From Candidatus Methylospira mobilis (GTDB taxonomy: Bacteria; Pseudomonadota; Gammaproteobacteria; Methylococcales; Methylococcaceae), in NCBI RefSeq assembly GCF_009498235.1, contig NZ_CP044205.1:4279389-4343388 (forward strand): a DNA stretch of 64,000 nt, read 5' to 3'. The notes beneath the pieces were generated by a model, which had not been told where the DNA came from, ran no database searches, and saw only the letters and a program-made list of their open reading frames with translations. The first letter of the stretch is position 1; each line of letters opens with the position of its first letter. A program made the translations under genes and the position numbers. Of this stretch, positions 1-7,179 are shown in pieces.

Positions 1-1
1 G

Positions 2-409
2 TCGTCTATCGCCGGAAAACAGCCGGAGGACAATCCTGAACCGGCCCCGCTTGTGGTTTATTACGATGGCGCCTGTCCGAAATGCCGACAGGATAGGGCT
101 AATTACGAAAAGCTATTGGGACGGACGAGACAGAGCGAGGTGTGCTGGTTCGATATCACCGGTCAGGAGCAGCAATTGCGCGATTTGGGTATCGACCCTG
201 TAAAAGCGTTAAGAGAATTGCATGTTCGCGACGCCGGCGGACGAATCGTTTCGGAGTTGGATGCCTATATTCTGTTAATGAATAAAGCGCCATTGCTGAA
301 ACCTGTCGCCTGGCTGATCGGCCTGCCGTTGATCCGTCCATGGTTGTCAAAACGTTATCATCGGCAGGTCAACAGCAGGTTACAGGGAAGCCGAGAATCA
401 GGCAGGTGA
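2..409 (+). CDS. DCC-family (DUF393) thiol-disulfide oxidoreductase-like protein, possibly 5' partial
   Basis: Small soluble protein of the DUF393/DCC family, which is named for its DxxCxxC start. The N-terminal DGACPKCR carries the CxxC typical of thioredoxin-like redox proteins. The C-terminal part, PVAWLIGLPLIRPWLSKRYH, is the usual hydrophobic tail. The reading frame is open to the left edge. The first start inside the window is GTG at 53, but the family begins a few residues before the DGxCP motif, so the true start may be just upstream or outside the window. The substrate is unknown for this family; a role in thiol redox chemistry is inferred from the motif only. Confidence 0.75.
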   Translation, partial: SSIAGKQPEDNPEPAPLVVYYDGACPKCRQDRANYEKLLGRTRQSEVCWFDITGQEQQLRDLGIDPVKALRELHVRDAGGRIVSELDAYILLMNKAPLLKPVAWLIGLPLIRPWLSKRYHRQVNSRLQGSRESGR

Positions 410-521
410 ACAGGTTCTTGTAACCAATCGAATACCGGTTAAAAATGTCGCCGATCCTATCGAAGAGAAGCTGCAACTTGTGTGTAGCGTTAATTTAATG
501 GAAATCAATGGAGGCCTCATC

Positions 522-1130
522 ATGAAGCTTTATTACAGTTCCGGCGCTTGTTCCTTATCGCCTCACATCGTCCTCGAAGAGAGCGGCTTTACCTATGAAA
601 CCGAGCGGGTCGATTTCGCCACCGGCAACACCGAGACCGGCGCCGATTACCGGACGATAAATCCCAGCGGCTATGTACCGGCGTTAATGCTCGACGACGG
701 ACAGATCCTGACCGAAGGTCCGGCCATCGTCCAGTATCTCGCCGACCGCGTACCGGAAAAACGCCTCGCGCCGTCTGCAGGCAGCATGGAACGCTACCGG
801 CTGCAGGAATGGCTCAATTTCATCTCCACCGAGCTGCACAAGGGTTTCGGCGCGCTGTTCAATCCGCAGGCGCCTGATGCCTGGAAAAATATCGTCAAGG
901 CGCAGCTGGCCCGGCGTTTCGATCATGTGAGCAACCGTCTTGACGGCAAGGTCTGGCTGATGGGCGACGACTTCACCGTGGCCGACGCCTATCTGTTCAC
1001 GGTGTTGGGTTGGGGTCAATATGTCGCTGTCGATCTTGCTCCCTGGCCTAACCTTGTTGATTACCAGGGGCGTGTCGCTTCCCGTCCCGCAGTACAGGCT
1101 GTGCTTAATGCGGAAGGGCTGACCGGGTAA
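522..1130 (+). CDS. Glutathione S-transferase family protein (beta-class-like)
   Basis: Cytosolic glutathione transferase of about 202 residues. The N-terminal thioredoxin-fold domain begins MKLYYSSGACSLSPHIVLEE, the classic bacterial GstA start with the catalytic region at S/C near residue 10. NPSGYVPAL contains the cis-proline loop and TEGPAIVQYLAD the glutathione-gamma-Glu contact region. An all-helical C-terminal domain follows and includes the N-capping-box region FTVADAYLFTVLGW. The ATG at 522 is preferred over an in-frame upstream start at 480 because GGAGG sits just before it and family members start here. It conjugates or reduces electrophiles with glutathione; the physiological substrate cannot be read from sequence. 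Confidence 0.9.
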   Translation: MKLYYSSGACSLSPHIVLEESGFTYETERVDFATGNTETGADYRTINPSGYVPALMLDDGQILTEGPAIVQYLADRVPEKRLAPSAGSMERYRLQEWLNFISTELHKGFGALFNPQAPDAWKNIVKAQLARRFDHVSNRLDGKVWLMGDDFTVADAYLFTVLGWGQYVAVDLAPWPNLVDYQGRVASRPAVQAVLNAEGLTG

Positions 1131-1146
1131 CTATTCTCATATTCTG

Positions 1147-1173
1147 CCGGCGTGGGCGGTATGCCTGCGCCGG
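1147..1173 (+). terminator. Stem-loop after GST gene, possible terminator
   Basis: CCGGCG (1147-1152) pairs with CGCCGG (1168-1173), with a further inner GGGC/GCCT stem. It lies 17 bases after the GST stop. There is no clear T-run after it, so intrinsic termination is only possible. Confidence 0.35.
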
Positions 1174-1323
1174 GCATAGATACAGTTATAAGCCCGGTGA
1201 CCTCTGCATCAATCGGGAGCAATTATTTGAAATTAAAAATATTTATATTAATGCTGAAGGAATATAATCATAATTATTCTATCAGCATTAGATACCAATC
1301 TGGTGGAAATTGAGAGGGGTTTG

Positions 1324-1791
1324 ATGATGCAGAGGCTTATTGCGGCGGCAATCGTACTATTACCACTGATGATCATTGATGCTAACGCCGAAGAAATCGG
1401 CTGTGTCACAACAGCGTGGAAATTTTGGGGGGCAAATCACAAGGTATGTGTCGACGCATTCGACGACCCCAGGATTCCCGGTGTGGTCTGCCATATTAGC
1501 CAAGCCCGAACCGGTGGCATATCCGGTGCGATCGGTTTAGCCGAAGATCCATCGCAGTTTTCGATCGCATGCAGACAAACTGGGTCAATTAGACTACCGG
1601 CCGATCTCCCCCACGAAGAAAATGTGTTCAGCGAGGATACTTCAATATTTTTCAAGGAAACTCGCGTTACGCGCATGTTGGATACAAAAAGGAACACACT
1701 GATCTATGTTGCTGTCAGCAGGAAGCTGATCAACGGAGCCCCTGCGAACAGTATCTCCACGGTGCCGCTTATGCCATGGGGGCAGCCCTAA
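1324..1791 (+). CDS. creA: CreA family periplasmic protein
   Basis: Small exported protein of about 155 residues matching the CreA family. After a hydrophobic signal peptide (MMQRLIAAAIVLLPLMI, cleavage after ANA), the mature part has the family core: EEIGCVTTAWKFWGANHKV, the VDAFDDPRIPGVVCHIS stretch and GGISGAIGLAEDPSQFSIAC, with conserved cysteines. The function of CreA is not established. ATG 1324 (or 1327) is chosen because a purine-rich GAGAGGGG lies just upstream; an in-frame GTG at 1303 would precede the signal peptide. AT-rich sequence before it (1230-1300) contains an imperfect Fur-box-like stretch around 1260-1282, which is not strong enough to call. Confidence 0.85.
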   Translation: MMQRLIAAAIVLLPLMIIDANAEEIGCVTTAWKFWGANHKVCVDAFDDPRIPGVVCHISQARTGGISGAIGLAEDPSQFSIACRQTGSIRLPADLPHEENVFSEDTSIFFKETRVTRMLDTKRNTLIYVAVSRKLINGAPANSISTVPLMPWGQP

Positions 1792-2070
1792 TTCAGGAAA
1801 TGTGGCGAAAAAAGTAAATGTGAGCTAATGTTCCCCTTTACTCGTTTGATGCATATGCGGATCGAGCTGTTTCTTCTCGTTCTGCGTGGATAATCGTAGC
1901 ATCAGCCATGGTTTCTCATTTTAGAAACAGGCTTTTCTGTTCCAAAATCCTGTGATTGCGTTCATGATGACCACTGTCAGTTGATGTGTTTCCTAAATAA
2001 AATGGGTGTCCTGTTGTTTCGTTAAAGGGGGTGCGAATTACTATTGGCTTGATATTAGAACGTATTAACT

Positions 2071-2104
2071 GCCGTTCGCACCTGTCATTTTAGATGCGAA
2101 CGGC
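2071..2104. terminator. Stem-loop in the convergent gap between creA and DUF1993 gene
   Basis: The 333-base gap 1792-2124 separates converging genes and holds no gene I can support. It contains a perfect 10-bp inverted repeat, GCCGTTCGCA (2071-2080) and TGCGAACGGC (2095-2104), with a 14-base loop. Its position suits a bidirectional terminator. T-runs are weak on both sides. Confidence 0.4.
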
Positions 2105-2124
2105 TCAAATATTAAATGCTTCGC

Positions 2125-2631
2125 TCAATAATTTCCGACATAATCCATTTTCCCTAGCTCAACGCCGTTATGCCGCAGAATAGCGTAGGCAATAGTGATG
2201 TGGAAATATAAATTGGGCAGTACAAAATCCAACAAATAAGCCTGGCCTAAAAAATGGGCTTCTCTGGTTCCAAACTTCAGGGAAATCCCGCGTTCTTCGC
2301 TGTCATCAATTTGCGCGGCGGTGACGCTTTGGATAAACGCCACAGTTTTGCCAATACGCGCCTGCAATTCAGGAAAGGTGGTTTCGTTATCTTCATAACC
2401 GGGCACTTCAATTCCAGCAAGCCGCGCTGCACAGCCTTTGACCAAATCAGTGGCAATTTGCACTTGTCTGCTCAATGGATACATATCTGGAGCTAAACGC
2501 GCGTTGATAAAAACAGATGGATCTATTTTTTTGGCTTCGGCATGAGCGGCGGCTTTATCAAATATCGCTGATAAGTTACCTAACATACGGACAAAAACAG
2601 GAATTGAGGCCGGGTACATGGTTAATGACAT
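2125..2631 (-). CDS. DUF1993 domain-containing protein
   Basis: A DUF1993 protein of about 168 residues. The family start is MSLTMYPASIPVFVRMLGNL; a central region with TTFPELQARIGKTVAFI and the C-terminal LPNLYFHITIAYAILRHNG follow, with the conserved histidine. These four-helix proteins resemble DinB-type metal-binding folds; no reaction is established. ATG at 2631 is chosen because GGAGAAAA sits immediately upstream; the longer frame to 2643 would contain this ribosome-binding site. It is the last gene of a leftward series (SDR, NmrA-like, DUF1993) separated by stem-loops. Confidence 0.85.
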   Translation of the reverse strand: MSLTMYPASIPVFVRMLGNLSAIFDKAAAHAEAKKIDPSVFINARLAPDMYPLSRQVQIATDLVKGCAARLAGIEVPGYEDNETTFPELQARIGKTVAFIQSVTAAQIDDSEERGISLKFGTREAHFLGQAYLLDFVLPNLYFHITIAYAILRHNGVELGKMDYVGNY

Positions 2632-2713
2632 GGTTTTCTCCAATGATTAATGGTGTTTGATTGTTTTTTTACAAGGTGTAGCTTCCTGCCTGGAACAGAA
2701 AGCCAATCAAAGT

Positions 2714-2733
2714 GTCTCGCATGTAAGCGAGAC
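2714..2733 (-). other. Intergenic stem-loop upstream of DUF1993 gene
   Basis: GTCTCGC (2714-2720) and GCGAGAC (2727-2733) form a 7-bp stem with a 6-base loop between two co-directional leftward genes. It may be a terminator, attenuator or processing site. Confidence 0.35.
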
Positions 2734-2755
2734 CACAGATTTAAACAGCCACCTT

Positions 2756-3640
2756 TTAAAAGGCAGCAGCAAATTCTTTGGCAAATTCGGTCAGTTTTAC
2801 TTTGCCCAATGCGGGTCTGTTCAGATAATAATCCTCGTAAAACGCTCCATTGTGCATATTTGCCTGCATCTCTGCCAACCAGGCGACAATGGTTTTATTC
2901 ATTCCCATCGATTCGTAGCGGCTTTGCAATTCTTCATCAGTAATCAGTATCCATTGTAAATCGGGCTGTCCTATAGCAGCACCTAAAGTACTTGCCACTT
3001 CGTTGCAGGTTAATTCTTCACTTGCCACATAGCGCACTTTGTTGCCCGTCTGTGGCGTGGTTAGTTCTTCGGCAATGGCTGTGGCAATATCGATTGGCGA
3101 TACCCAGGGAATGATATCATCAGCGCCGTAATTGGATGACATTACGCCCGTCGCTTTTATTACCCCTGAAAAGGTGAATAAATTGTAGTAGAAACCAACA
3201 GGGCGCATGAAAGTGATGGCAACCTCCTGCAAATTGCTCAAGATACTTTCTGCCTGACGATGAAAAAGAATGAACCCGGTACCCTGGTCTAAATGAGCGC
3301 CCACGCTACTTAAATGAACCACCCGTTTTACACCTGATTGCTGAATGGCTTGTACATAGTTATTGCTAATATTGAGAAAATCTGATTTTATGTCGAGATT
3401 CGGGTCGAAGAGATTTGGCGGTGGCAACATCGTGTAAACGGCATCTGCACCCGTAAACGTTTTCGTAAGAAAATTTACATCTTCTATTGTGCCGATGGCT
3501 GCGCTTGCACCCAATGCTTCAATGTCTTTTTCTTTTTCGGGGTCGCTGCTTATTACCGTGACCTGATGTCCTTGTTGCAGCAACGCTTGTGTGAGTGGCT
3601 TGCTGATGTGTCCTAACGAACCTGTAACTATAACTTTCAT
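2756..3640 (-). CDS. NmrA-like NAD(P)-binding protein
   Basis: Atypical short-chain dehydrogenase of the NmrA/quinone-oxidoreductase-2 type, about 294 residues. It starts MKVIVTGSLGHISKPLTQAL; the glycine motif GSLGHIS is the degenerate Rossmann GxxGxxG. DAVYTMLPPP and VKRVVHLSSVGAH are typical of NmrA-family redox sensors or NAD(P)H:quinone reductases. The active-site YxxxK of classical SDRs is absent. ATG 3640 follows GGAGAAAAT; the longer frame (3658) starts upstream of this site. The neighbours suggest a redox or aldehyde stress cluster controlled by the ArsR-type regulator at 4600; the substrate is unknown. Confidence 0.85.
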   Translation of the reverse strand: MKVIVTGSLGHISKPLTQALLQQGHQVTVISSDPEKEKDIEALGASAAIGTIEDVNFLTKTFTGADAVYTMLPPPNLFDPNLDIKSDFLNISNNYVQAIQQSGVKRVVHLSSVGAHLDQGTGFILFHRQAESILSNLQEVAITFMRPVGFYYNLFTFSGVIKATGVMSSNYGADDIIPWVSPIDIATAIAEELTTPQTGNKVRYVASEELTCNEVASTLGAAIGQPDLQWILITDEELQSRYESMGMNKTIVAWLAEMQANMHNGAFYEDYYLNRPALGKVKLTEFAKEFAAAF

Positions 3641-3689
3641 ATTTTCTCCAATGATCACTCGTTATTTGATTGATTTTTACGGAGTAAAC

Positions 3690-3716
3690 CAGCTTCCCGC
3701 TTAGAGCGGGAAGCTG
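3690..3716 (-). terminator. Strong stem-loop between SDR and NmrA-like genes
   Basis: Perfect 12-bp arms CAGCTTCCCGCT (3690-3701) and AGCGGGAAGCTG (3705-3716) with a 3-base loop, lying after the SDR stop on the minus strand and before the next leftward gene. It may partly terminate or stabilise the upstream message. Confidence 0.5.
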
Positions 3717-3739
3717 CTAAACGTTGTCACAACGCTTTT

Positions 3740-4489
3740 TCAAACAGCGATCATACCGCCATCGACATACAAATCCACACCAGCCACATAGCTGCTATCG
3801 GAAGAAGCCAGGAACAGCACGGCTTGGGCGATTTCTTCTGGCTGACCAAAACGCCCTAAAGGCACTTGCGTGGTTACGGTTGTGCCGAACTCATCTATCT
3901 GCTGTTCCGACCAGCCTACTGTGTCAAAGATCGGCGTTGCAATTGGACCCGGGCTGACCACGTTGACGCGGATTTTGCGAGCCTTTAACTCAGCCGTCCA
4001 GGTGCGGGCAAAGGATCGCACTGCGGCTTTGGTCGCGGAATACACGCCAAAGCCTTCAAAACCCGTTGTGTTTGCGATTGACGAGTTAAGGATGATTGAA
4101 CCGCCGTCCACCAAAAGCGGCAAGGCTTTTTGCACAGTAAACAGCAAGCCTTTGACGTTAATGTCAAAAACTTTGTCGAAATGTTCTTCCGTCACCATGC
4201 CGACGGGAGCTAATTCGACAATCCCCGCATTGGCGAACACAATGTCAAGATGTCCAAATTTGGCTTTAATTTCGGCATAAAGCTTGTCAAGGTCAGCCAG
4301 TTTTGACACGTCACCGTGAACGCCAACCGTATTGCCACCGATTTCAGCCACCGCAGCATCAAGCTCAGCCTGCCTGCGGCCCGTAATAACCACTGTCGCT
4401 CCTTCATTGGCAAATAATTTGGCTGTTGCCAAGCCGATACCGCTGTTGCCGCCAGTAATAACGGCGATTTTTCCAGAAAGCTTGCTCAT
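3740..4489 (-). CDS. SDR family oxidoreductase
   Basis: Classical short-chain dehydrogenase/reductase, 249 residues. It has cofactor motif TGGNSGIG (residues 12-19), GRR after beta-2 suggesting NADP(H) preference, NAG at about residue 89, catalytic Ser in SSIANTTG, and YSATKAA giving the YxxxK pair near residues 151-155. PGPIATPIF and the C-terminal VAGVDLYVDGG are family signatures. GGAGGAG lies just before the ATG at 4489. It is divergent from the ArsR-type regulator at 4600, with a strong promoter whose -35 lies inside a perfect inverted repeat, so it is probably the main target of that regulator. The substrate is unknown. Confidence 0.92.
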   Translation of the reverse strand: MSKLSGKIAVITGGNSGIGLATAKLFANEGATVVITGRRQAELDAAVAEIGGNTVGVHGDVSKLADLDKLYAEIKAKFGHLDIVFANAGIVELAPVGMVTEEHFDKVFDINVKGLLFTVQKALPLLVDGGSIILNSSIANTTGFEGFGVYSATKAAVRSFARTWTAELKARKIRVNVVSPGPIATPIFDTVGWSEQQIDEFGTTVTTQVPLGRFGQPEEIAQAVLFLASSDSSYVAGVDLYVDGGMIAV

Positions 4490-4552
4490 AACTAACTCCT
4501 CCAGGTTAAAGGTTGGATTGCCTGAATTAACTTAATAATTCATTTGTGCGGA

Positions 4553-4581
4553 AGTATGGAACTATCAGGATATACTGTCAA
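4553..4581 (-). promoter_or_regulatory. Sigma-70 promoter of the SDR gene
   Basis: On the minus strand, TTGACA (4581-4576) is followed after 17 bp by CATACT (4558-4553). This is a near-consensus promoter reading toward the SDR start at 4489. Confidence 0.65.
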
Positions 4582-4594
4582 GTGTGATATCCTG
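4566..4594. promoter_or_regulatory. Inverted-repeat operator between SDR and ArsR-type regulator
   Basis: Perfect inverted repeat CAGGATAT (4566-4573) and ATATCCTG (4587-4594) with a 13-base spacer. It covers the -35 of the SDR promoter, contains a TATACT (4571-4576) that could be the regulator's own -10, and ends 5 bases before the regulator ATG. The geometry suits a dimeric winged-helix repressor controlling both genes. Confidence 0.6.
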
Positions 4595-4599
4595 TTGTC

Positions 4600-4980
4600 A
4601 TGAGAGTCCTTTATCATCCTCCTGTAGAAGAAATCACCGTCGAAGGCATCCTGCATGCCTTTTCCGACCCAGTGCGTATAGAAATATACGTCAATCTGGC
4701 CACTGCGGAATGCGCCAGGAACTGTTCGGCTTTTTTAAACATCCAAAAGCGGACGCTGCCAAAATCGACGTTATCCCAGCACTTCCGTATCTTGCGTGAA
4801 GCAGGGTTAATCCGTAGCGAGCGCAAGGGTGTCGAGCTTATCAACTCAACACGTTGTGCTGAATTAAAAGATCGTTTTGGTCCCATGATCCTGTCAATTG
4901 TCGAGGCTTATTCGAAACAGCAGAATGATCCTGCCCAAACTTCACAGACACTCTGCCAGGAAAGTAATCTTCAAACCTGA
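4600..4980 (+). CDS. ArsR-family winged-helix transcriptional regulator
   Basis: DNA-binding regulator of about 126 residues. The order is YHPPVEEI, then LHAFSDPVRIEIYVNLA (ArsR helix), a cysteine-containing insert ECARNCSAFLNI, and the recognition-helix region LPKSTLSQHFRILREAGLI followed by the wing RSERKGVELIN. The two cysteines (about residues 38 and 42) might sense metals, oxidants or electrophiles, but this is inferred. The ATG at 4600 lacks a Shine-Dalgarno and sits directly after the operator, so the message may have a very short leader. It is divergent from the SDR gene and is the likely autoregulated repressor of that operon. Confidence 0.85.
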   Translation: MRVLYHPPVEEITVEGILHAFSDPVRIEIYVNLATAECARNCSAFLNIQKRTLPKSTLSQHFRILREAGLIRSERKGVELINSTRCAELKDRFGPMILSIVEAYSKQQNDPAQTSQTLCQESNLQT

Positions 4981-5142
4981 TGACTCCTCTGAGCACAGCA
5001 GGGCAGGAAACGAATCAATCCAAACCCGGGCGCAACACCGTTATTCGTCGCTGTTCAAAGCGCGGGCGTTAGAGCGGGCAAAACGCGATTGTGTCCCCAA
5101 AGCGACCAAAGACCTCGGCACTGCGACTGCCATGCTCTGTTG

Positions 5143-5397
5143 CTACCGGTTGCAAACTGACCAGGGGACGGAGCCGGTTTTTGCCGGGAGTTCAGCTTCG
5201 TTTTTGGGCTTGCCACGCTTCGCCGGTTCCCTGGCCTGTATCCGCTGCCGAGTGCTTTGCCGGAAACGGTAGGATTCATTGCCGGTTTCGATGATGTGGC
5301 AATGGAGGGTCAGCCTGTCCAATAACGCAGTGGTCATCCTGGCGTCGCCGAATACGCTGGACCATTCGGCAAAGGTCAGATTGGTGGTGGTCATCAT
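5143..5397 (-). pseudogene. IS21-type IstB helper ATPase, C-terminal remnant
   Basis: The translation [19 protein letters not shown] followed by [20 protein letters not shown] and ESYRF is the conserved C-terminal end of IstB, the AAA+ helper of IS21-family transposases. The Walker A and B regions are missing, so this is a fragment. It lies next to an istA N-terminal remnant in the same orientation, so the element has lost most of its interior. Confidence 0.8.
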
Positions 5398-5590
5398 GCC
5401 GGTTCGCTCGTATAGCCACCCTCATAGCCGCATTTTTGCAATTCCTCCAGTAATTTCAGCGCGGCTCGACTTTCGCGCCTGGGACGGTAGCTATCGGCTA
5501 TCAGGGCTTGTTTGAATGATCCTCGTAAGGGGTGTCAGCTTGGTCGGCATCGAACGCGCTGATACGCCGGTTCGCTGCCATCAGGCATTC

Positions 5591-5698
5591 TCAGCCATTT
5601 TTGACGGTATTGCGGGAGAGACTGGTACGTTTGGAAATGTCGTTAATCGACAGCTTGTCGCGGAAATACATCCGCCGGATTTTGGCATACAGGATCAT
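5591..5698 (-). pseudogene. IS21-type IstA transposase, N-terminal remnant
   Basis: From ATG 5698 the frame reads MILYAKIRRMYFRDKLSIND followed by ISKRTSLSRNTVK, the helix-turn-helix start of IS21 IstA. It stops at TGA (5593-5591) after 35 codons. The catalytic DDE domain is absent. The IstB tail lies downstream on the same strand, so an internal deletion removed most of istA and the start of istB. Confidence 0.75.
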
Positions 5699-5871
5699 GG
5701 TTATCACCCTCCTGGGCTCCTGTCTGTTTCAGGACAGGAAAGGGTAATAACCCTGGTCAGGTTTCGTCCAGAATTACCCCCCTGCATGGTCGGTTTTCAA
5801 CCGGCGTCAGCGTAGTTAGATTGCTCGCTTAAGATCATATTCATTCGGTCTGGCCCAATTGACCCCAAGGG

Positions 5872-5898
5872 GGGTATCCGTATTTAGCGGTTGATAGC
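5872..5898 (+). repeat. Left terminal inverted repeat of the ISL3 element
   Basis: GGGTATCCG followed by TATTTAGCGGTTGATAGC, the exact reverse complement of 8562-8588. A subterminal hairpin (CAGACGC 5905-5911, GCGTCTG 5915-5921) and a second (CATAAAA 5927-5933, TTTTATG 5939-5945) follow inside the element. Confidence 0.92.
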
Positions 5899-5946
5899 TA
5901 CCGTCAGACGCTTTGCGTCTGCATGTCATAAAACAGCATTTTATGG

Positions 5947-5975
5947 TTGAATCCCTTCTTATGTAAGCGTATAGT
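5947..5975 (+). promoter_or_regulatory. Sigma-70 promoter of the mntA-hepT-tnpA operon
   Basis: TTGAAT (5947-5952), 17 bp, TATAGT (5970-5975), 37 bases before the mntA ATG. It lies just inside the left end, after two hairpins that may shield it from outside transcription or bind the antitoxin complex. Confidence 0.6.
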
Positions 5976-6012
5976 TAATCCGTAGTCTACGGTTGATAAC
6001 GGAGAAATACCC

Positions 6013-6303
6013 ATGAGACCTTCTGATGCGCTTGACATGAACCGAGCCGCTGTACGCGAAGCAACAAGCCGTTTTCGCACTGCCAACCCTCGCATCTTCG
6101 GGTCGGTGCTGCACGGCACCGATAAGGACGGTAGCGATCTGGATTTATTGGTGGATGCGCTGCCTGGCGCGACGCTGTTCGATCTGGGGGGGCTCCAGTT
6201 GGAATTGGAAGACCTGCTCGGCGTCCACGTTGACTTGTTGACGCCCGGCGATCTTCCGCGAAAATTCAGAGACAACGTGCTAGCAGAGGCAAAACCTGTA
6301 TGA
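6013..6303 (+). CDS. mntA: MntA-type nucleotidyltransferase antitoxin
   Basis: Minimal nucleotidyltransferase (MNT) of 96 residues. It has the diagnostic GS-x10-DxD motif in GSVLHGTDKDGSDLDLLVD (about residues 36-54), the metal-binding acidic pair of the polymerase-beta superfamily. In the studied HepT-MntA pairs the antitoxin transfers AMP groups to a tyrosine of the HEPN toxin and so silences it. GGAG lies 8 bases before the ATG. The stop overlaps the hepT start (ATGA at 6300-6303), the usual coupled arrangement, here with the antitoxin first. It is carried inside an ISL3-type element, which is unusual. Confidence 0.9.
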   Translation: MRPSDALDMNRAAVREATSRFRTANPRIFGSVLHGTDKDGSDLDLLVDALPGATLFDLGGLQLELEDLLGVHVDLLTPGDLPRKFRDNVLAEAKPV

Positions 6304-6686
6304 ATGAGAATCGCCTTCCCGATTACCTTGAACATATCCAGCTGGCTGCATCCGATGCCTGCGTATTCGTTGAGGGTTTAAGCAAGGACGACTTCCTTGA
6401 TGACAAACGCACCCAGCAGGCGGTCATCATGAGCCTTATCATCATTGGCGAGGCAGCTACGAAATTATTGCAGCAGTACGAAAGCTTTCTCGACCAACAC
6501 CCAGATGTACCGTGGCGCATCATGAAGGGCATGCGTAACCGCATTGCACATGGCTATTTTGACATCAACCTGGATGTGGTTTGGGATACAGTACAGTCAG
6601 CGTTGCCTCAGTTACTTGAACAACTGCCCGCGATTCGTGAAGCCGCAGAGGACGATGATCGTAATGACTGCAGGATGCAACCATGA
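6300..6686 (+). CDS. hepT: HepT-like HEPN RNase toxin (DUF86)
   Basis: HEPN-domain protein of 128 residues. The active-site motif RX4HXY is intact as RNRIAHGY (about residues 79-86), and upstream helices include YLEHIQLA and IIIGEAATKLL, typical of DUF86. The family cleaves RNA, and the tyrosine of the motif is the residue modified by the MNT partner. It overlaps mntA by ATGA at the start and the next small gene by ATGA at the stop (6683-6686). Because the motif is complete the toxin is probably functional and may stabilise the insertion sequence in its host; that is inference. Confidence 0.9.
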   Translation: MNENRLPDYLEHIQLAASDACVFVEGLSKDDFLDDKRTQQAVIMSLIIIGEAATKLLQQYESFLDQHPDVPWRIMKGMRNRIAHGYFDINLDVVWDTVQSALPQLLEQLPAIREAAEDDDRNDCRMQP

Positions 6687-6991
6687 ATGTAAAAACAAAA
6701 GCTATGATCACAAATCCATTATTTATGGCGTTGATACTGTTAAGCGTTTGGTTGATTTATGTCAATACAGCTAAAGAGACTCGAACAATTGGGGTGTTCG
6801 ATGCGACAAAAGCTACCATGATGTTGACTCCAGACGCTTTCGGTTGTGTTGTTGCTACCGGGCCGGATGAAAAACCGCTCAGGATTGAAGTAAAACCCGG
6901 CGAAGACATATTGATTCCTGCTGGATCAACCCTTACCGGAGAATGTTTCAGGAACGTCGAAAACACTAAAGTAAAGGATATTGTAGAATGA
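6683..6991 (+). CDS. Unknown small membrane-anchored protein, IS passenger
   Basis: A 102-residue protein I do not recognise. A basic start (MNVKTK) precedes one hydrophobic segment (about residues 13-28, LFMALILLSVWLIYVN), then a soluble domain with two cysteines (in AFGCVVATG and TGECFRN) that could form a disulfide in the periplasm. The start overlaps the hepT stop (ATGA) and the stop overlaps the next start (ATGA 6988-6991), so it is translated with the toxin-antitoxin genes. Predicted topology is N-in with the domain outside the membrane. It may be a plasmid-type passenger gene rather than part of the toxin system. Confidence 0.6.
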   Translation: MNVKTKAMITNPLFMALILLSVWLIYVNTAKETRTIGVFDATKATMMLTPDAFGCVVATGPDEKPLRIEVKPGEDILIPAGSTLTGECFRNVENTKVKDIVE

Positions 6992-7179
6992 AAACATCCC
7001 AAGCTGTTATTATGTTCACACTTACCGCAATATTCTATTCATACAATTTTAGGTCAGACGTACAGGTAACTGACATCAAAATGTCGGATGCAAAACTCTA
7101 TCAAAGTAATCTAGTTCGTGCGATTCAGCTGTGCGCTAGCCATCAAGATGACGATTGCAGGCACTTAACGAACAATTAG
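6988..7179 (+). CDS. Unknown short exported peptide, IS passenger
   Basis: A 63-residue frame with a hydrophobic N-terminus (MKTSQAVIMFTLTAIFYSYN) that could be a signal or anchor, followed by a polar tail with two cysteines near the end. I recognise no family. It starts within the previous stop (ATGA) and overlaps the possible TTG start of the transposase at 7155. Its gene status rests on the unbroken chain of overlaps, and it could be a truncated remnant whose 3' part was replaced by the transposase gene. Confidence 0.45.
   Translation: MKTSQAVIMFTLTAIFYSYNFRSDVQVTDIKMSDAKLYQSNLVRAIQLCASHQDDDCRHLTNN

Noticed and set aside
1260..1282. Fur box before creA
   Set aside because: AT-rich and only loosely like the consensus; AT-rich DNA gives such matches by chance.
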